64,000 nucleotides of DNA from Melieria omissa (Eukaryota > Arthropoda > Insecta > Diptera > Ulidiidae). The notes under the pieces were generated by a model. That model had not been told where the DNA came from, searched no databases, and was given only the letters and a program-made list of their open reading frames with translations. This document shows, one piece after another, positions 44,061-57,300 of this stretch (the first letter of the stretch is position 1; each line of letters begins with the position of its first letter). The stretch covers positions 11,387,032-11,451,031 of the forward strand of contig OZ020268.1 of NCBI GenBank assembly GCA_963971225.1, written 5' to 3'. A program made the position numbers and the translations under genes.

Positions 44061-46719
44061 CAATTCAACATAACTAAACCAAAATTTTAGCGCTCAATTT
44101 TTGTTGCTACTTTGCTTCCTTTCTCCTTGACTTTTACACCGTCTAACGCAAATTTGCGTTGCAAGTACGAATTGCATTTTTATGGTTCAAAGTATTTATG
44201 AGCAAGTTGCGATTTTTATGCGAGTTTACTGCTTTTTACAAGTTTTTGTTTTGTTTGTAAGGCATTTGTTAATGTTTATGATTATTTACATTAACTTTCT
44301 TAACAAATATTTCTTTTGGGTATTCACTAAATTACTTTGGTGCATATAGCATATTTTAGCTTTCAATTTCAAAGCCACAAATACAAATAAAATACAAAAT
44401 TTAACTGCGCTTTTTTACGACTGCAAACTCTTCCTTTAATGGTTGCACATAAAAGTGTTTATTACTGAATTTTATTATGACTTTTGCCAAGAATTAAATA
44501 ATTTCTTGCGTTATCTGAGTTAATGATTTGAGCATCAAACATTTTTATTTTTCTAATTTGAATAAATTTTTAAAGATTTATTTTATACGAAATATTTGTT
44601 TAAGAAAACTAAAATTCTTTGTTTTTGTAATGTCCTCAAAACTCTTTAAATTTTCATTGTATTTTTGAGAAAACAAAACCAAAAATCTTACATGCACTCA
44701 ACAGCAATGAGACTCATTCGTATGAAACGCCGCCAACTATTTCGCTGCGTCTGTGTAAACAATTGGAATGGAAATAAAACTGCGCTTACAAAACTGCCTC
44801 GGCTGCTGTTTGTCTTGCAGAAATGTCTGTCTGCTTAGATACTAATTAACGAGTCATGCGGAAATTAAAAGAAACAAGTCAGCAGTAAAATTTACTGCGC
44901 CACTCTTTATGCGTTTTCTATGGGTGAGCAAATGTAGCAGCAGCAAAGTTAAACAATGTCAGAAACTATGGAAAAATTGCCTGCAACAAAAGTCAACTTA
45001 GACAAAACTAAACACAATGCTTTCAACTGGCATTTTAATTTAATTTTAAGCAGTAATTTTAACTCATATTGAATACTTTTTACACAGTTTACTACTGCCA
45101 CAAGTTCCAATGTTACTCATACGCCACCGTCAACCTGAGGCAAATGCGCTCAGAAATGCGCCAAGTTAAGCAAATTTCTAAACTTTTTAAACATTTTTGA
45201 ATTATTTTAGGCAACGGTTGATGTATTCTTGTATTCGTATTGAGTGATTGTGCACAATTATAGCCAAAGTGGCTAAAGAAAGCGAACACGAATTCCTAAA
45301 GAAACTTGTGCCAATGCTGCCGCCATCTGTCTTCAAGGATTCATTAATATCCTGCACTGCAGTCTGTCTCATGCTTTCACCTGTTGTGTTCCTACTTGTC
45401 GATTCGCCATAAACGATGCACTGTGCAGCTGAGTGCATCGGTTGCAGTTGCACAATAACTCAAAATTTGCGGCCTCATATTATTTTCTGCAGCGCAATTG
45501 ATTCGCATGAAGTTGCCAGCAGATCAAAGTCTACTAAAAATTGTTGGTGCATGACATAAAAATTAATATTTTAGGCATACAAACAGCCATCATACTTAGC
45601 ACTTAGGCTGAGTGACGCATGAGTCTTGAGGCTCTCAGAAACACAAACAATATGAGACAGTTGGAAGTAGGAAAGAAAAGTGTTCGTGTATTAAAAACTT
45701 ACATATGTGATTGTTTAATTGAATAAGTATTTACCAGATTCGTTTATGAATCTCAGTGGATCGTACAGGATCAGGTATCGAAGCTATACAAAGAGGGCGG
45801 TCGATGGTCAAACGGAGTTAATTCACACTTAAGTAAGTAAGTAAGTTACTAGATTAATCCCTTGTTATGTGTTGTAACCCATAAGATAAATGAAACCAAT
45901 AGTAAACAAATCCTATTTGGGACTCCATACTCCAAGTCTACACCTAAATAGAAAAAAAATACATTACATGGTTTTAAATTCTACTCTATCCACCTAACTT
46001 TCATAACACACTTTTCAATTTGGCAGTGAATTACTAGTAGAAATAAATTTTAACTATTAAAAGTAGCAATTTATATATGAAAAATTAATTAGTAATAAAC
46101 TATGCCAGCAACTTTTCAACGTTCCGAAAAGAAATTTATTTTCAATATAGCAAACATTTTAGTTTTCACATAAAAATAAAAATTCTTATTGCTTACAAAT
46201 ACTCTGCACCTTTCGGGATATAAAACCCAAACCCAAACCCTTTGAAAAACTTGAAATATTCGACTGACATCAGCGAAGCAATAATTCTTGCTAGCAGCGA
46301 AAAAAGAAAGAAAACGAGCAACGACATGCAAACAACATGAAAAGACATGCGGAAAATCAACTCAACTCAAGTGAGACTCGCACTAAACGCTGCACTGCGG
46401 TGACCGTTTTAACATTTTGCATTTTATAAGCAACGTTGCACTTACGGCAAGTTGCAAAGAGATCTTCGAAGATATTTATTATTATTTTTGCTGAATATAC
46501 AAAATTCGTGTACAGCTTTCTGCATGTTCATGAATCTAAAAGCTAAACGCAATATGCAGTAAAGTTACGGTTGCCAAGCAGTGGTGAGGTTTTACTGTCT
46601 GTGAACAGCATCGGTGACAAATGACAGCAAGTTGCACAAGTTTCATAGAAATACAAATTTTTGTTTAATATTTTAAATAATATTTGACAAAAATACACCA
46701 TTTGCAGAAAAAGTTCGTA
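44061..46719. other. Unassigned non-coding stretch
   Basis: AT-rich sequence, with slightly richer patches at 44700-44960 and 45200-45470. No gene, RNA or mobile element is recognised. A short GTAAGTAAGTAAG run lies near 45830. Confidence 0.5.
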
Positions 46720-47081
46720 TCTGGATTGTGCTTGAAAAATAAAACCACTTCAATTATTCAGCGCATACGTAGTCAAAAACCAACAATCACTTTATTTACA
46801 GATTTACACTTTGTTACACTTGTTACTACTTTGCTTATTCAACTAAGACTCGACCCTGTGCGCTGTACACTGCTGCTTTTTATACTTGTTTTCTTATCGC
46901 GCCGATGTTTCTTGCTCATTCCAGTTGTATCTTGATCGTTCTAGCACAGCCCATCACCTTCGCGAACCATCCTTGCCATATCGGAATTATAGACAATCGG
47001 CCGTACTTCAAAGTGCATGCCTAAAAGTATGCTTGGAACAGCATTCATGCATAGCACAGCACGGAGTGCCTCATCGTTACA
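46720..47081 (-). mobile_element. LTR copy related to the 12-kb solo LTR
   Basis: On the plus strand it runs CTGGATTGTGCTTGAAAAAT, TTATTCAGCGCATA, ACTTTATTTACAGATTTACA, GCTGCTTTTTATACTTG (the TATA region in reverse), AAAGTGCATGCCTAAAAGTA and ends CATCGTTACA. In LTR orientation it therefore begins TGTAACGATG. The distal (CGTAACA) end and one target duplication are missing. The copy has several indels relative to 12378-12765. Confidence 0.75.
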
Positions 47082-48519
47082 TCGTTACTTAGCATTTGTC
47101 CCTTAAATGAAGTCATGGCAGCTGGTAGAATTTTTTTTAGTTTGAAGTGCAGTATCATGTTAAAATTTTTTGATCAAAGTTTGTATGTATTAAATTTAAA
47201 AACTTTAATTAATTTAAAAAAATTTATTTGTGCTCAAAAGCCAACCGCACACTTGGCGTAAAGCTGATTTGGTTGTTGAAACGAAATTAATTCCACTCCA
47301 GTTCAAGCCGGTCATTCGCCGCCAGAGTGGCCACACAAGTGAAAAATGCAAACGCTAAAACAAAAAATAAATTATATTTTGTATATATTTGTTTTATTTT
47401 GTTTACTTATACTTCTTCTTCAGCAAAAGCTGAGTGCCGCTTGTGGCGGATTGTCGCTGCAGTGGCGCGCGCACGAAAGTGTTGTTGATGGATTTGCTTG
47501 GCGTTGCTTTTGTTTTGTTATTGTTAGTGTGTGTGTGCGCGTTTTAATGTGTGAAAGATAAAATTTGCACAGAGGCGAAAATTCATTTCGCTAATGCGCG
47601 CGCCGAGTGCAGTCAGCATTGTGCAGACGGCACAATGCCGGCAAAGTGCGATATGCGGCAGTTGCGGCGATTGCGGGACGCTTGCAAATGTAGGTCACTG
47701 AACTGCGGCATCGCGGAAGTAAATGGTTTCCTTTTCGACTGAAAATTGCAATGAATACAAAACCGCTGTGCAATGCGAACACGATGCGTATGAGCAACAT
47801 TTAAGTTGGCATTTAAAAGTTACGTATACGCCGCAATGAAAATTTGTAACAAATAAATACTTGCAATATGAAGACAAGTGAAATTCATATTGTCAGCGCT
47901 GACTGTACGACGGTTCTCTTCGGTTGATATGAGTAGAATTAAACCACAACACACGCACATCCACACATTCACACACACATGCGCATAAATTATATACTCG
48001 TACATGCAACCACAATGTGATGTTCGTGTTTGCATTGATTAAGTCAGTCAATATTTAACTTGTCATATTGTTCACATTATTTGGTTGTAATCTATTTTTA
48101 GGTGCTTACACAGTTGCCGCCTCGTTTCGCTCACCAAACATGTGTTGGCCTATTTAAACAGGTAGTACGTATTGTCTATGTAACCTTTGTGTACTAAGTA
48201 TATGTGCTATGTGTGTAGTGTTTGTTTAGAAATATTGACTTAATGATTGATGAACTGCGTCGTCTAGTTGACTTAATACACAGAGCTATGCTTAGCCACA
48301 GGAAGGTATAATTATGTATAGGTGTGTCTGTCTGTGTTTGAGCCGTTTGCCAGCTAAGGCGGTTGACAACAGAATATTTGAAACTTTAGGTGTCAAGTGT
48401 ATTGAGTGCCACATTAGCATAGCTCAGGCAACCTGGACTTCATTAGGTTCTAGTACCAGTTAACGGTCGTTAAAGTAATAAACTCGGTAAAAGTTACCAA
48501 TGAACTTATCTTGAAGATT
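47082..48519. other. Unassigned non-coding stretch with a GC-balanced island
   Basis: 47420-47740 is locally GC-rich and is open in several frames on both strands, including small Cys-rich translations with no known domain. (CA)n-like runs lie near 47945-47980. No gene can be named. Confidence 0.45.
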
Positions 48520-50540
48520 AAATTCCAGTCACTTTTGGCTTAGGGAAACTTGGGCTCCAAGAAGTTCAAAATTTTTGGATCAGAGAAAAGTTTCACAGAA
48601 GATGTCAAAAGTTCGCTGAGATTTCCAGTCTTTATCAAGAATACACCCAATCTTCATGATACCAGCGCAATGATTTGGAAAATTGCTCTCAAATTTGTAG
48701 TATCCTAATCTACCTAATCTAATCTACTGAAGCCTTCTTCCACACAATTAAGTTAGAGGATCAGAAGAAAGCAAGACAGAATAATAAGTTGGATCTGCCA
48801 AAGTCAAAAAAAGATACAATAGGTTAGGTTGAAGTGGCTGCCTGGGCTCGGAGCTTGCCGACAGGCACACTTAGGCCTCAAAAAGGGCCCGTTGCGATAC
48901 CACAAGGAGTAAATGATTTGACTTTTTGCAAGTCAAGGTGCCTACACAAGCCAATTTGTTTTGTGAATGAAACTTAGCAATTCCAACATAAGACTGACTT
49001 GAGGTCATCCAACTTGTCAAAAAATGTGGAGCCTAAGGCTTTCCACCTTCGTAAGGAGAAAGCAAGGATTCAATAAGGGATACAATACTTTCTCAAATCT
49101 TGAATGAAGCGATCAAAAATCGAGTCCCATAGCTTTTATTATCAAAACATCCTAAACATTCAACCCTAGTGGCCTACTTCCACACAGCGAGGTTACAAGC
49201 TCACAAATAAGCAAAAAAAGTTCTCATTTCGGTCTCTCTGAGGCATCAAGAAGCCCAAAATTTCAAAAATTTCTACATTGAGTGATCAGGAAACCAAGTC
49301 TCACAGCTTTTATTATCAAAACTTCCTAACCATACAACCCTAGTTGGCTACTACTTCCACACTGCGAGGTTACAAGCTCAAAAATAAGCAAAACGCAGTT
49401 CCAATTTGGGTCTCTCTGAGGCATCAAGAAGCCCAAAGCTTTAAAAAGGTCTATATTGAGCCATCAGGAAACCCAGTCTCACAGCTTTCATTATCAAAAC
49501 TTCATAACTATTCAACCCTAGAAGCCTTCTAGAAAATTTAAATTTGGGTCTCCATGAGGCACAAAAGAAGCCAAAACTTTATAAAGTTCTATATTGAGCG
49601 ATTCCAAAACCAAATCGAAAACAAAAATTCCTCCTTTGAAGCCTCTGAAGACCTTATTAAATCCTATATTGAGCGATCACAAATTCAAATCTCACAAATT
49701 AGAAGCATACAAATTTCCTTACCCACCCAAACCTTGAAGCCTTCTCCAACACAGCGAGGCTACAGGCTCACAAATAAGAAAATTAAATTAAAATTTGGGT
49801 CTCCATGAGGCACAAAATAGGCTAAAACTTTATAAAGTTCTACATTAAGCAAAACAAAAAAACCTCCTTTGAAGCCTTCTTCCACACGACAAAACTAGAA
49901 GCTGACAAACAAGCAATAAAGTGCCTAAATTTAGATGTCTCAATGGCAGAAGAAATCCTCAAGACCTTACAAAAACCTATATTGAGCGATCAAAAGTTCA
50001 AATCTCACAAATTTGAAGTATAAAAATGTCCTTAGCCCCAAAGGCTGGAAGCCTTTTTCAACACAGCAAGGCTGGAGGTTCACAAGCAAATAAGAAAGAG
50101 TCTTGAGTTGAATGTTTCTAAACAAAGAAAGTCTCTCTATACTTTACAAAATCCTTTATTTAGCGATCAAGAACTCAAATCTCATAAATATAAAATTTAT
50201 GAGAAAATTTAAAAGGCTCGAACTCCCTTTCATATCCACAAAGCTCACTAGTAAGTAAGACACAGTCTTAAGTTGAAATGACAGAAGCAGAAAACCTACT
50301 CAAGACATTCCCAAGACCTATATTGAGCGATCCGTAATCTAAAATCACAAATTTAAACAACAAAATTTCATAATCCTCACAGCTTTGAAACCTACTTTCA
50401 ACACATTGGAAAGGTTGCAGCTCACAAGAAGAGAAAACAAAGTCTTAAGTTAAAAGGACAGGAGGTGACAGAGGAAGAGAAACGGTGCTGAAGACTTTCT
50501 CTAATCCTACATGGAACAATCGAAAACTCAAATCTTACAA
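48520..50540. repeat. About 165-bp degenerate tandem array (about 2 kb)
   Basis: The phrase TTGAGCGATCA-AAATTCAAATCTCACA, or a close variant, recurs near 49118, 49279, 49457, 49594, 49669, 49981, 50158, 50321 and 50511, mostly 140-190 bp apart. Between these, GAAGCCTTCTTCCACACA-CGA and CTCACAAATAAGCAA blocks recur. Earlier, more decayed units reach back to about 48520. The translation in any one frame is broken, so this is satellite-like DNA and not a repeat protein. A TTAGGTTA-tailed repeat interrupts it at 48825. Confidence 0.8.
48825..48950 (-). mobile_element. TTAGGTTA-tailed repeat inside the tandem array
   Basis: GGTTAGGTTGAAGTGGCTGC, GAGCTTGCCGACAGGCACAC and GGCCCGTTGCGATACCAC resemble 32750-32830 and 17633. 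The orientation is minus if TAACC is the 3' tail. It lies within the array at 48520-50540 and so inserted after the array formed. Confidence 0.5.
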
Positions 50541-53089
50541 ATGCAACTCATTTGTGTTTTTCAAGTCATTTGATTTGTGTTGTGCACTGTTCATCGATAA
50601 AAATACTCATTAAGTACTCAAAGATATATTTATGTGATCGAGTTGAAGCGGCACAATTCATCACAATTAACTTTTACACTGTAATTTGTTGTGCGCCGCC
50701 ACCGCAAATCCAGAAAACCTATCAATCAATTTTGCGCTGCCTTCGTGTCTGATACTTTAAGCTGAGTTTGTTGTTGCTTTAGTTATAATCAGTTTGTGCA
50801 GGTGCGCCGCATTGAAACCAAAATTCCAGCCTACACACACATCGTTTGCCTTAGGGTGCAACGATTTCATTGCAGTCGCCAATCACATTTCACATTTTTC
50901 CCAACTTCGAGCTGCTTGGTTTTTTGGTGCAGAGTAATTCTTATTTGGTTTGCGGCTGCCTATGTGAGTTAATGAAATTTCCCTTTTGTGTGGGGAATAT
51001 GTTGGCGTATTTAGGTCAATTGGCTGGGAGCTCTGGAAGCGTGGGGTTTTGTGCGGAGGGCCAGTCGGGAGCATTGCTGTAATTTCTGTGACCCACATTC
51101 GGCCGCAGTGCACTTTGCGAGTGCAGTGGCTATGAAAAATCACATAAATTCAAACAAACAAGAGGTAAACAAAACGACTGATGCTTTTAAATGTTTTGTG
51201 GAAGTTTTTGAAGGATTAGAATTTGGTTTTAATTTGAAGAGAGAAATTTTTAAATTCTCAACTCTAAATTTCAAATCGGTCCAAATTTGTTAGTAAATTC
51301 CAAGAAAATATTTTTACGAGCACTCAAAACTTGTCTATTTTCGGATTTTTCAGTCAACTGAACAATGGAAAAACAGTAAAATATAGCAAATAAAACACTT
51401 ACACTGGTTGAAGTACTCAACAAAAACGACTTAAAAATAACTCATACGCCTGGTTGGACGACAAAAGGGATTTAAACAATTTTTGTACACAATTTTTTTA
51501 ATGTGAAATAAAGAATGTCGTTGGTTTTCCGCAGCGCGTTGTGCTGTTTCCATGAATTGTCATAGAAACACCAGGCAACAAGTACTTAGACAACAACAAC
51601 AAAAGCTTTACAACAATAAGTAAAATTAAACTTGCGAAGAAAGGGAATTTGTAAACGATAAACGTTAAATTTTGTGCTGAGTGAGTTTCTCTTCTGCGCT
51701 ATGCACGAACGCAGGAATGTTGCTGACATTTAAACAGCACTTCAGTTGGTTCAAGTGCCAGAAAATATGCTACGAAAAATCAGTGCCAAGAAATTCATTC
51801 ACAGATAGCAAACACTTATATTTGTGTCAAATAAACAAATAAAACAACAGCGAATGCCAGAAGCACAAACCGGATCAAGAAGAAAAAAATTAGTAGAAAA
51901 ATAAATAGAAGAAGCAAGCAATAATCAGCCGAAGAATGAGCAGGAAAAGCAAACTTTGTGTAGCAACAGTGAAAACAGGAAATGTCATTAGCACCAAAAT
52001 AGCGAAATGCTTTGAACTGAATAGGCAACAAACAATACAAAAACAAATGCATTGCCTTTAAGGCAGCGTCAATGTAGGTTTTCTTTTTTTGCATGCGTTA
52101 TTGTTTGTTTTAATGTCGCGCAAGCTGACGTCTACGTGTTTATGTCCATTAGTGCCATTGCCAGCAGCCACAAAGAAGTAGCGACAACATGACAGCCAAC
52201 AACAGCAGCGCCAGCCGACTAATGCACTCACTGTCCACCGGCGGTATTTGTGGCCGCAGGCTGCAGACAGCAGTCAGCAGACGTAAACAATCGAACAGAT
52301 AAGCGTTGCAGCAGTTTGTCGACTGTTTTTCTGAATATTTTTCCAATACTGTCGCCTTGTTTATGTGTATTTATGCAAATATTGCTCTATGTGTATCTGA
52401 TCTGTCTGTGGCTGTGTCTGTGTGTGTGTGTGTGTGAGTGTGTGTGTTGGCAGTGCGTACTGATAAGGCCAAATGTGATAAGCGACCACACAGTTGGGCT
52501 GCGCAGTCACATAGCTGCGAGCCAGGACTCCATTCAGAGCACAGAGCCAGTGAGTCGATTCGTTGGTATTTCGGCTAAGCCGTCTGGAGAGCGCTGAGAA
52601 CATAACCATTAACAGTGTAGAGAGCCAGCCACATGTCTGTAGCTGAGAGTGGCAACAAGTGGCGCTCAGCGTGATTACCTATTCATCAAAGCCCATAAAA
52701 TGCTGGCTTAATGAATTTATGCATATTTCATGGTGAGAGTGAGAACATTCTAGCTTTATTCATGTTGAGCAGAATATACGTGCCTAACGTATATAAATAC
52801 TTATATAACGTATAAAGGTTAATCTAAGTGAAGGTTTCAGATTGCAAATTAAAGGAACGCGTGACTTTTTGGGAGATAAAAAACAGATAAACATATATAT
52901 ATATTTATAACATGGTATATATTTAGCTGTCTACTTGCTTGCCTTTCATACTTTTTGGATCAACATAAATATATAACATACATACATACATCTATAAGCA
53001 ACATACATCTACAAGTCTACCTGCTTTTTAATCTATTTTCATTGATACCTTTTTATTATTTGATTTTTTAAATTTTTAATGTTATTATT
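50541..53089. other. Non-coding stretch with a (GT)n run
   Basis: 52415-52447 is a GT/GTGTGAGTGT run. 52150-52320 is GC-balanced with CAGCAG and GCCAGC words. 52880-53080 is TA-rich, with ATATATATATATTTATA and ACATACATACATC. No gene or mobile element is recognised. Confidence 0.5.
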
Positions 53090-53374
53090 CAGATATAACA
53101 ACTCAGCAGGTCCAATCAACCTGTTCTTCTATCAAACTTGACCTTCATTCCTTCTTCTATAAATCCCTAAGTCAAATTACATAGCCAGATATATCAGTTC
53201 ATCCATCAAATTCGACCTTCAACCGCCATCCAATCACATATTTATAAATTTACTTGTACATCCATTCTTTCATCCATATATGCCATAACTTGTCCCTCAA
53301 TCCAAATGACAAGATATATACATTTAGAAAATCCAATGGATCATCTATCAAACTCGACCTTCAATCACCCATTC
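53090..53374. repeat. Satellite-like array, left part
   Basis: Units share CAGATATAT, CATCTATCAAACTCGACCTTCAA, CATCCATTCTTTCATCCATATAT and CCATAACTTG-CCCTCAATCC. The BEL element starts immediately after CACCCATTC in one unit, and the array resumes at 59941. Confidence 0.85.
53370..53374. other. Left 5-bp target-site duplication (CATTC)
   Basis: CATTC precedes the 5' LTR and is repeated directly after the 3' LTR at 59941-59945. Five bases is a usual length for BEL/Pao integration. Confidence 0.92.
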
Positions 53375-53638
53375 TGTAACCGCAGAGTCATGCCTCGCGC
53401 ATGCAGCCCTGGGCCACGCGTGTGGCACATGCAGCCCTGCAGGGAGGAACAGCGGCCATATTCAATTGACGACCGACAGCGTACCAAGGCGCAACAATTT
53501 CAAACAAACAAATTTTATAATAGCTTTTTCGGAGTTCTTTGCCGAATTAACAGAGTTAACAAATTACATTACATTAAATAAAACCCAACAAATTTATAAG
53601 TACTTTTTCGGAGTATTTGCCGAGTTAACAAAGTTACA
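53375..53638 (+). repeat. 5' LTR of the BEL/Pao element (264 bp)
   Basis: Begins TGTAACCGCAGAGTC and ends AACAAAGTTACA (TG...CA). It contains an AATAAA polyadenylation signal at 53577-53582. Two internal near-repeats are visible: ATGCAGCCCTG twice around 53400-53440, and a CTTTTTCGGAGT-TTTGCCGA-TTAACA block twice (about 53524 and 53602). An AT-rich TTTTATAATAG near 53514 is a possible TATA region, which I am not sure of. Confidence 0.96.
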
Positions 53639-53675
53639 AGTTTTGAAATTGCTTTGTGTACGCTGCACGCAACGG

Positions 53676-54319
53676 CACCGAAGTACAGGTGAAGCCCTAG
53701 CGCTCCGGCGAACAGTCTGCCGCCATTGCTGTTTCGCAAATCTTTACGCTGCCGCCAGTTAACACCGAAGTACAGGTGCGTTGAAGCCCTAGCGCTCCGG
53801 CGAACAGTCCGCCGCCATTGCTGTTTCGCAAATCTTTACGCTGCCGCCATTTAGCATCGAAGTGCAGGTGCCTTGAAGCCCTAGCGCTCCGGCGAACAGT
53901 CCGCCGCCATTGCTGTTTCGCAAATCTTTACGCTGCCGCCATTTTAGCATCGAAGTGCAGGTGCCTTGAAGCCCTAGCGCTCTGGCGAACAGTCCGCCGC
54001 CATTGCTGTTTCGCAAATCTTACGCTGCTGCCAGTTAGCATCGCCGCCATTGCTGTTTCGCAAACGCGTTACGCTGCCGCCATTTTAGCATCGAAGTGCA
54101 GGTGCCTTGAAGCCCTAGCGCTCTGGCGAACAGTCCGCCGCCATTGCTGTTTCGCAAATCTTACGCTGCTGCCAGTTAGCATCGCCGCCATTGCTGTTTC
54201 GCAAACGCGTTACGCTGCCGCCATTTTAGCATCGAAGTGCAGGTGCCTTGAAGCCCTAGCGCTCCGGCGAACAGTCCGCCGCCATTGCTGTTTCGCAAAC
54301 GCATTACGCTGCCGCCATT
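53676..54319 (+). repeat. GC-rich tandem-repeat leader of the BEL element
   Basis: About eight units lie between the 5' LTR and the Gag start, beginning near 53676, 53763, 53855, 53948, 54039, 54089, 54180 and 54230. Full units are 87-93 bp: CAYCGAAGTRCAGGTG, GAAGCCCTAGCGCTCYGGCG, AACAGTCCGCCGCCATTGCT and GTTTCGCAAA, then TTACGCTGCYGCCA. Two units are short (50 bp, lacking the first 40). A 141-bp block (long plus short unit) is itself duplicated at 53948-54229. One frame stays open through the array without an ATG start, giving a Leu/Arg/Cys-rich translation that I regard as a by-product. Confidence 0.92.
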
Positions 54320-54326
54320 TTTCTGA

Positions 54327-57300
54327 ATGCTTACAAGAGCCAGGGCAAACCATATAGAAGGAGAACAGTCCGACTCGGACAGTTACAATTCTTCCGAAAT
54401 GTTAAACGCAGAACAGACAGTTCCCAATCCTGGGCAGCAGGATGCCGCTTTAAACGTGGATCAAGTTTCTGCGCTGTTAGCGAGCCTTAACACACTGCGG
54501 GAATCAGTGGAGGAACTGCGCAAGGAGACCAGCCGTGGACAAGCCGAAATCCAGCAACTCCGGGCACAAGTCGCTCATGGGGCTAGCGCGAACAATCTTC
54601 AATTGTCTCCACCACCACGTAGGTCAACAGGACTGGTGCCACAGCCGTTGCCAAGTGATCCGTCTCTGCTGCCGCCGCAGAATTTACCAAGTGATCCGTC
54701 TCTGCTGCCGCCGCAGAATTTGCCAAGTGATCCGTCTCCGCTGCCGCCGCAGAATTTGCCAAGTTCTATGCTGTACAATGGGGCGCTGTCGATGGTGGAC
54801 AACGGCTCGTCAAAATTGTATCCATTGCCGTCCTTCGGTGGGAACCCTGAGGACTGGCCGCTGTTCCAAGTCAATTTTCGGGACACAACGGCGGAGTTTG
54901 GATACAACAACCGCCAAAATCTGATGCGCCTTCACAAAGCTCTGCACGGTAGTGCCAAGGACGCCGTGACATCGTTACTCATCTACCCAGATGACGTACC
55001 GAAGGTGATGGAGGAGCTAGAATTTAATTTTGGGCGACCGGACTTACTGATAAAGTCCCAGCTGCAGAAAGTGCAACAATTTCCATCGATTTATGAGAAT
55101 CGGTTGGAGCATGTGCTGGACTTCGCAAACCGTGTGCGCAACATTGTGGCCTTTTTCAAATCTGCCCAATGTGAGCATCATTTGTTAAACCCAATACTAT
55201 TGGAGCAGCTGATTGGGAAGCTGCCGCCGTCCAAACAATTCGATTGGAGCCGCCATGCCGCCGCTATTAAACCGTTCCCGACACTGGAGTCCTTCTCCAA
55301 TTGGATAAGCGACCTGGCCAAAGTAGTGGCGCTAATGCCGTCTATTTCTACCGCGTCTTGGCGCACCAGCCAAACAGCAACGGGAAGAGTCTCCCAGGGA
55401 GTTCAACAGCCAAGCGCGAATCGTCAAGGTACAGCAGCAGGAGGTGGTGCCCGAAGAGTGCTGCATAGCTCGGAATCTGCAGTGCAGCAGCAACCCGACA
55501 CATGTTTGCAGTGCGGTCAAGGCCATGTTTTGAGTACCTGTCGCCAATTTAGGGCGCTCAAAACCAATGCCAAGTGGGAGGTCGTAAAGCGTAATAAGCT
55601 TTGTTTTGCGTGCCTTCAACAGGGCCACAATCTGACTACGTGCCCGGAGAAGCAGGTGTGCGGCATTAATGGGTGCAGTCGCTACCACCACCAATCACTA
55701 CATCAGAATGCTGCAGCGCCAACACAAACAACGTCGGCTCCGAGTAACGAGGTGGGCCACGTCCTTAATTGCCATCGTCAACATCAATCAAGCCTGTTTA
55801 AGATATTGCCCGTAACTATCTGTGGACCGCAAGGCAGTTTGCCGGTTTATGCCATGCTGGACGAAGGGTCATCGGTGTCACTGCTTCAGGAGGAGGTCGC
55901 CAACAAGTTAGGCCTGAAGGGACGCACCATGCCATTGACACTACAGTGGTATGGGCAGAAAAAGACGACAGAAAATTCACGAAAGGTCGCCCTCACAGTA
56001 AAGGGTCGTGCGGCAGAATTCGCGCTAAAGAATATACGCACTGTGCGTCATCTTAATTTGCCTGTTCAGTCGCTGCGCACTAAACAATTTTGTCATTTGA
56101 AGTCACTACCAATTACTGAGTACACAGAAGCCAAACCAGTCCTGCTACTAGGGCTGGACAACAGCTACTTGAGCGCATGTACCAACATAGTTCAGAACGG
56201 GCCCGACCAGCCAATCGCCGTCGAAACGAAACTGGGTTGGGTGGTCTATGGACCCCTCAGCCATAAAGGTCACACGGAACCAAGGCTTCTTCACGTGACT
56301 GAAGCGCATACGTTGAAACAGCTCAACAAAATAGTCGATGATTTTTTGTCCATCGAAAATTTCGGAGTACGCAACACGAGTGTCATCATGGAGTCCGATG
56401 AGGACAAACGCGCACGCCACATTCTGTCTAGCACTACTAAGGATGTTGGGCGGAGATTTGAAGTGGGACTATTATGGCGCCAGGACAAGGTTGAGCTGCC
56501 CGATAGTTATGCCATGGCTCATCAACGTCTTCGTGGTATTGAAGGAAAGATGAGGAGAAACGCTAAATTTGCTGCGGCCTATCAAGCCGAAATGGCCAAA
56601 TACATCAACGAGGGCTACGCACGGCTGCTTTCTCCGGAAGAGGCAGATGAACGGGAACATCCGATATGGTATCTTCCACACTTCGGAGTTGTCAACCCGC
56701 ACAAACCACAGAAACTGCGCATTGTGTTTGACGCGGCAGCAAAGGCATCGAATGTGTCGCTAAATTCGGTGCTACTCAAGGGGCCAGATCACGCTCAGCC
56801 ACTGTTGGCTATAATGCACAAATTTCGACAAGGTCAAATCGCCGTTAGTGCGGATATCAAGGAAATGTTTTCGCAGGTCAAAATAAGACCCGCCGATCAA
56901 AATGCCCAGCGTTTCCTGTGGAGAGACGGGAATTCAGAGAAGCCAGTTCGAGTGTACGTTATGACGTCTATGATATTTGGGGCAGCGTGCTCCCCGTGTT
57001 GTGCCGAATACATAAAAAATTGGAACGCGTCGCAGTGGGCTTCTTTAATGCCGGCAGGGGCGAAGGCCGTTATCGAGAAAACGTACGTAGACGACTTGGT
57101 CATCAGTTTCAACAGCGCAGCAGAGGCTGAAACTGTCTCAATTGAAACCGTCAAAATCAACGCAGCTGCAGGGTTCACGCTGCGAAGATTTGTGTCTAAC
57201 TGCAAAGAATTGCAGCTAAAATTAAATGGAGATAGTCAAGTGCAGCCAGATGCCATCAGTATGGAGTATCAGCCCTCTACAGATAAGGTGTTGGGGTTGT

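Noticed and set aside
53818..54357. Open frame of about 180 codons through the BEL leader repeats
   Set aside because: It has no ATG start, is made of repeat translation, and overlaps the Gag start in another frame. Most likely a by-product of GC-rich repeats.
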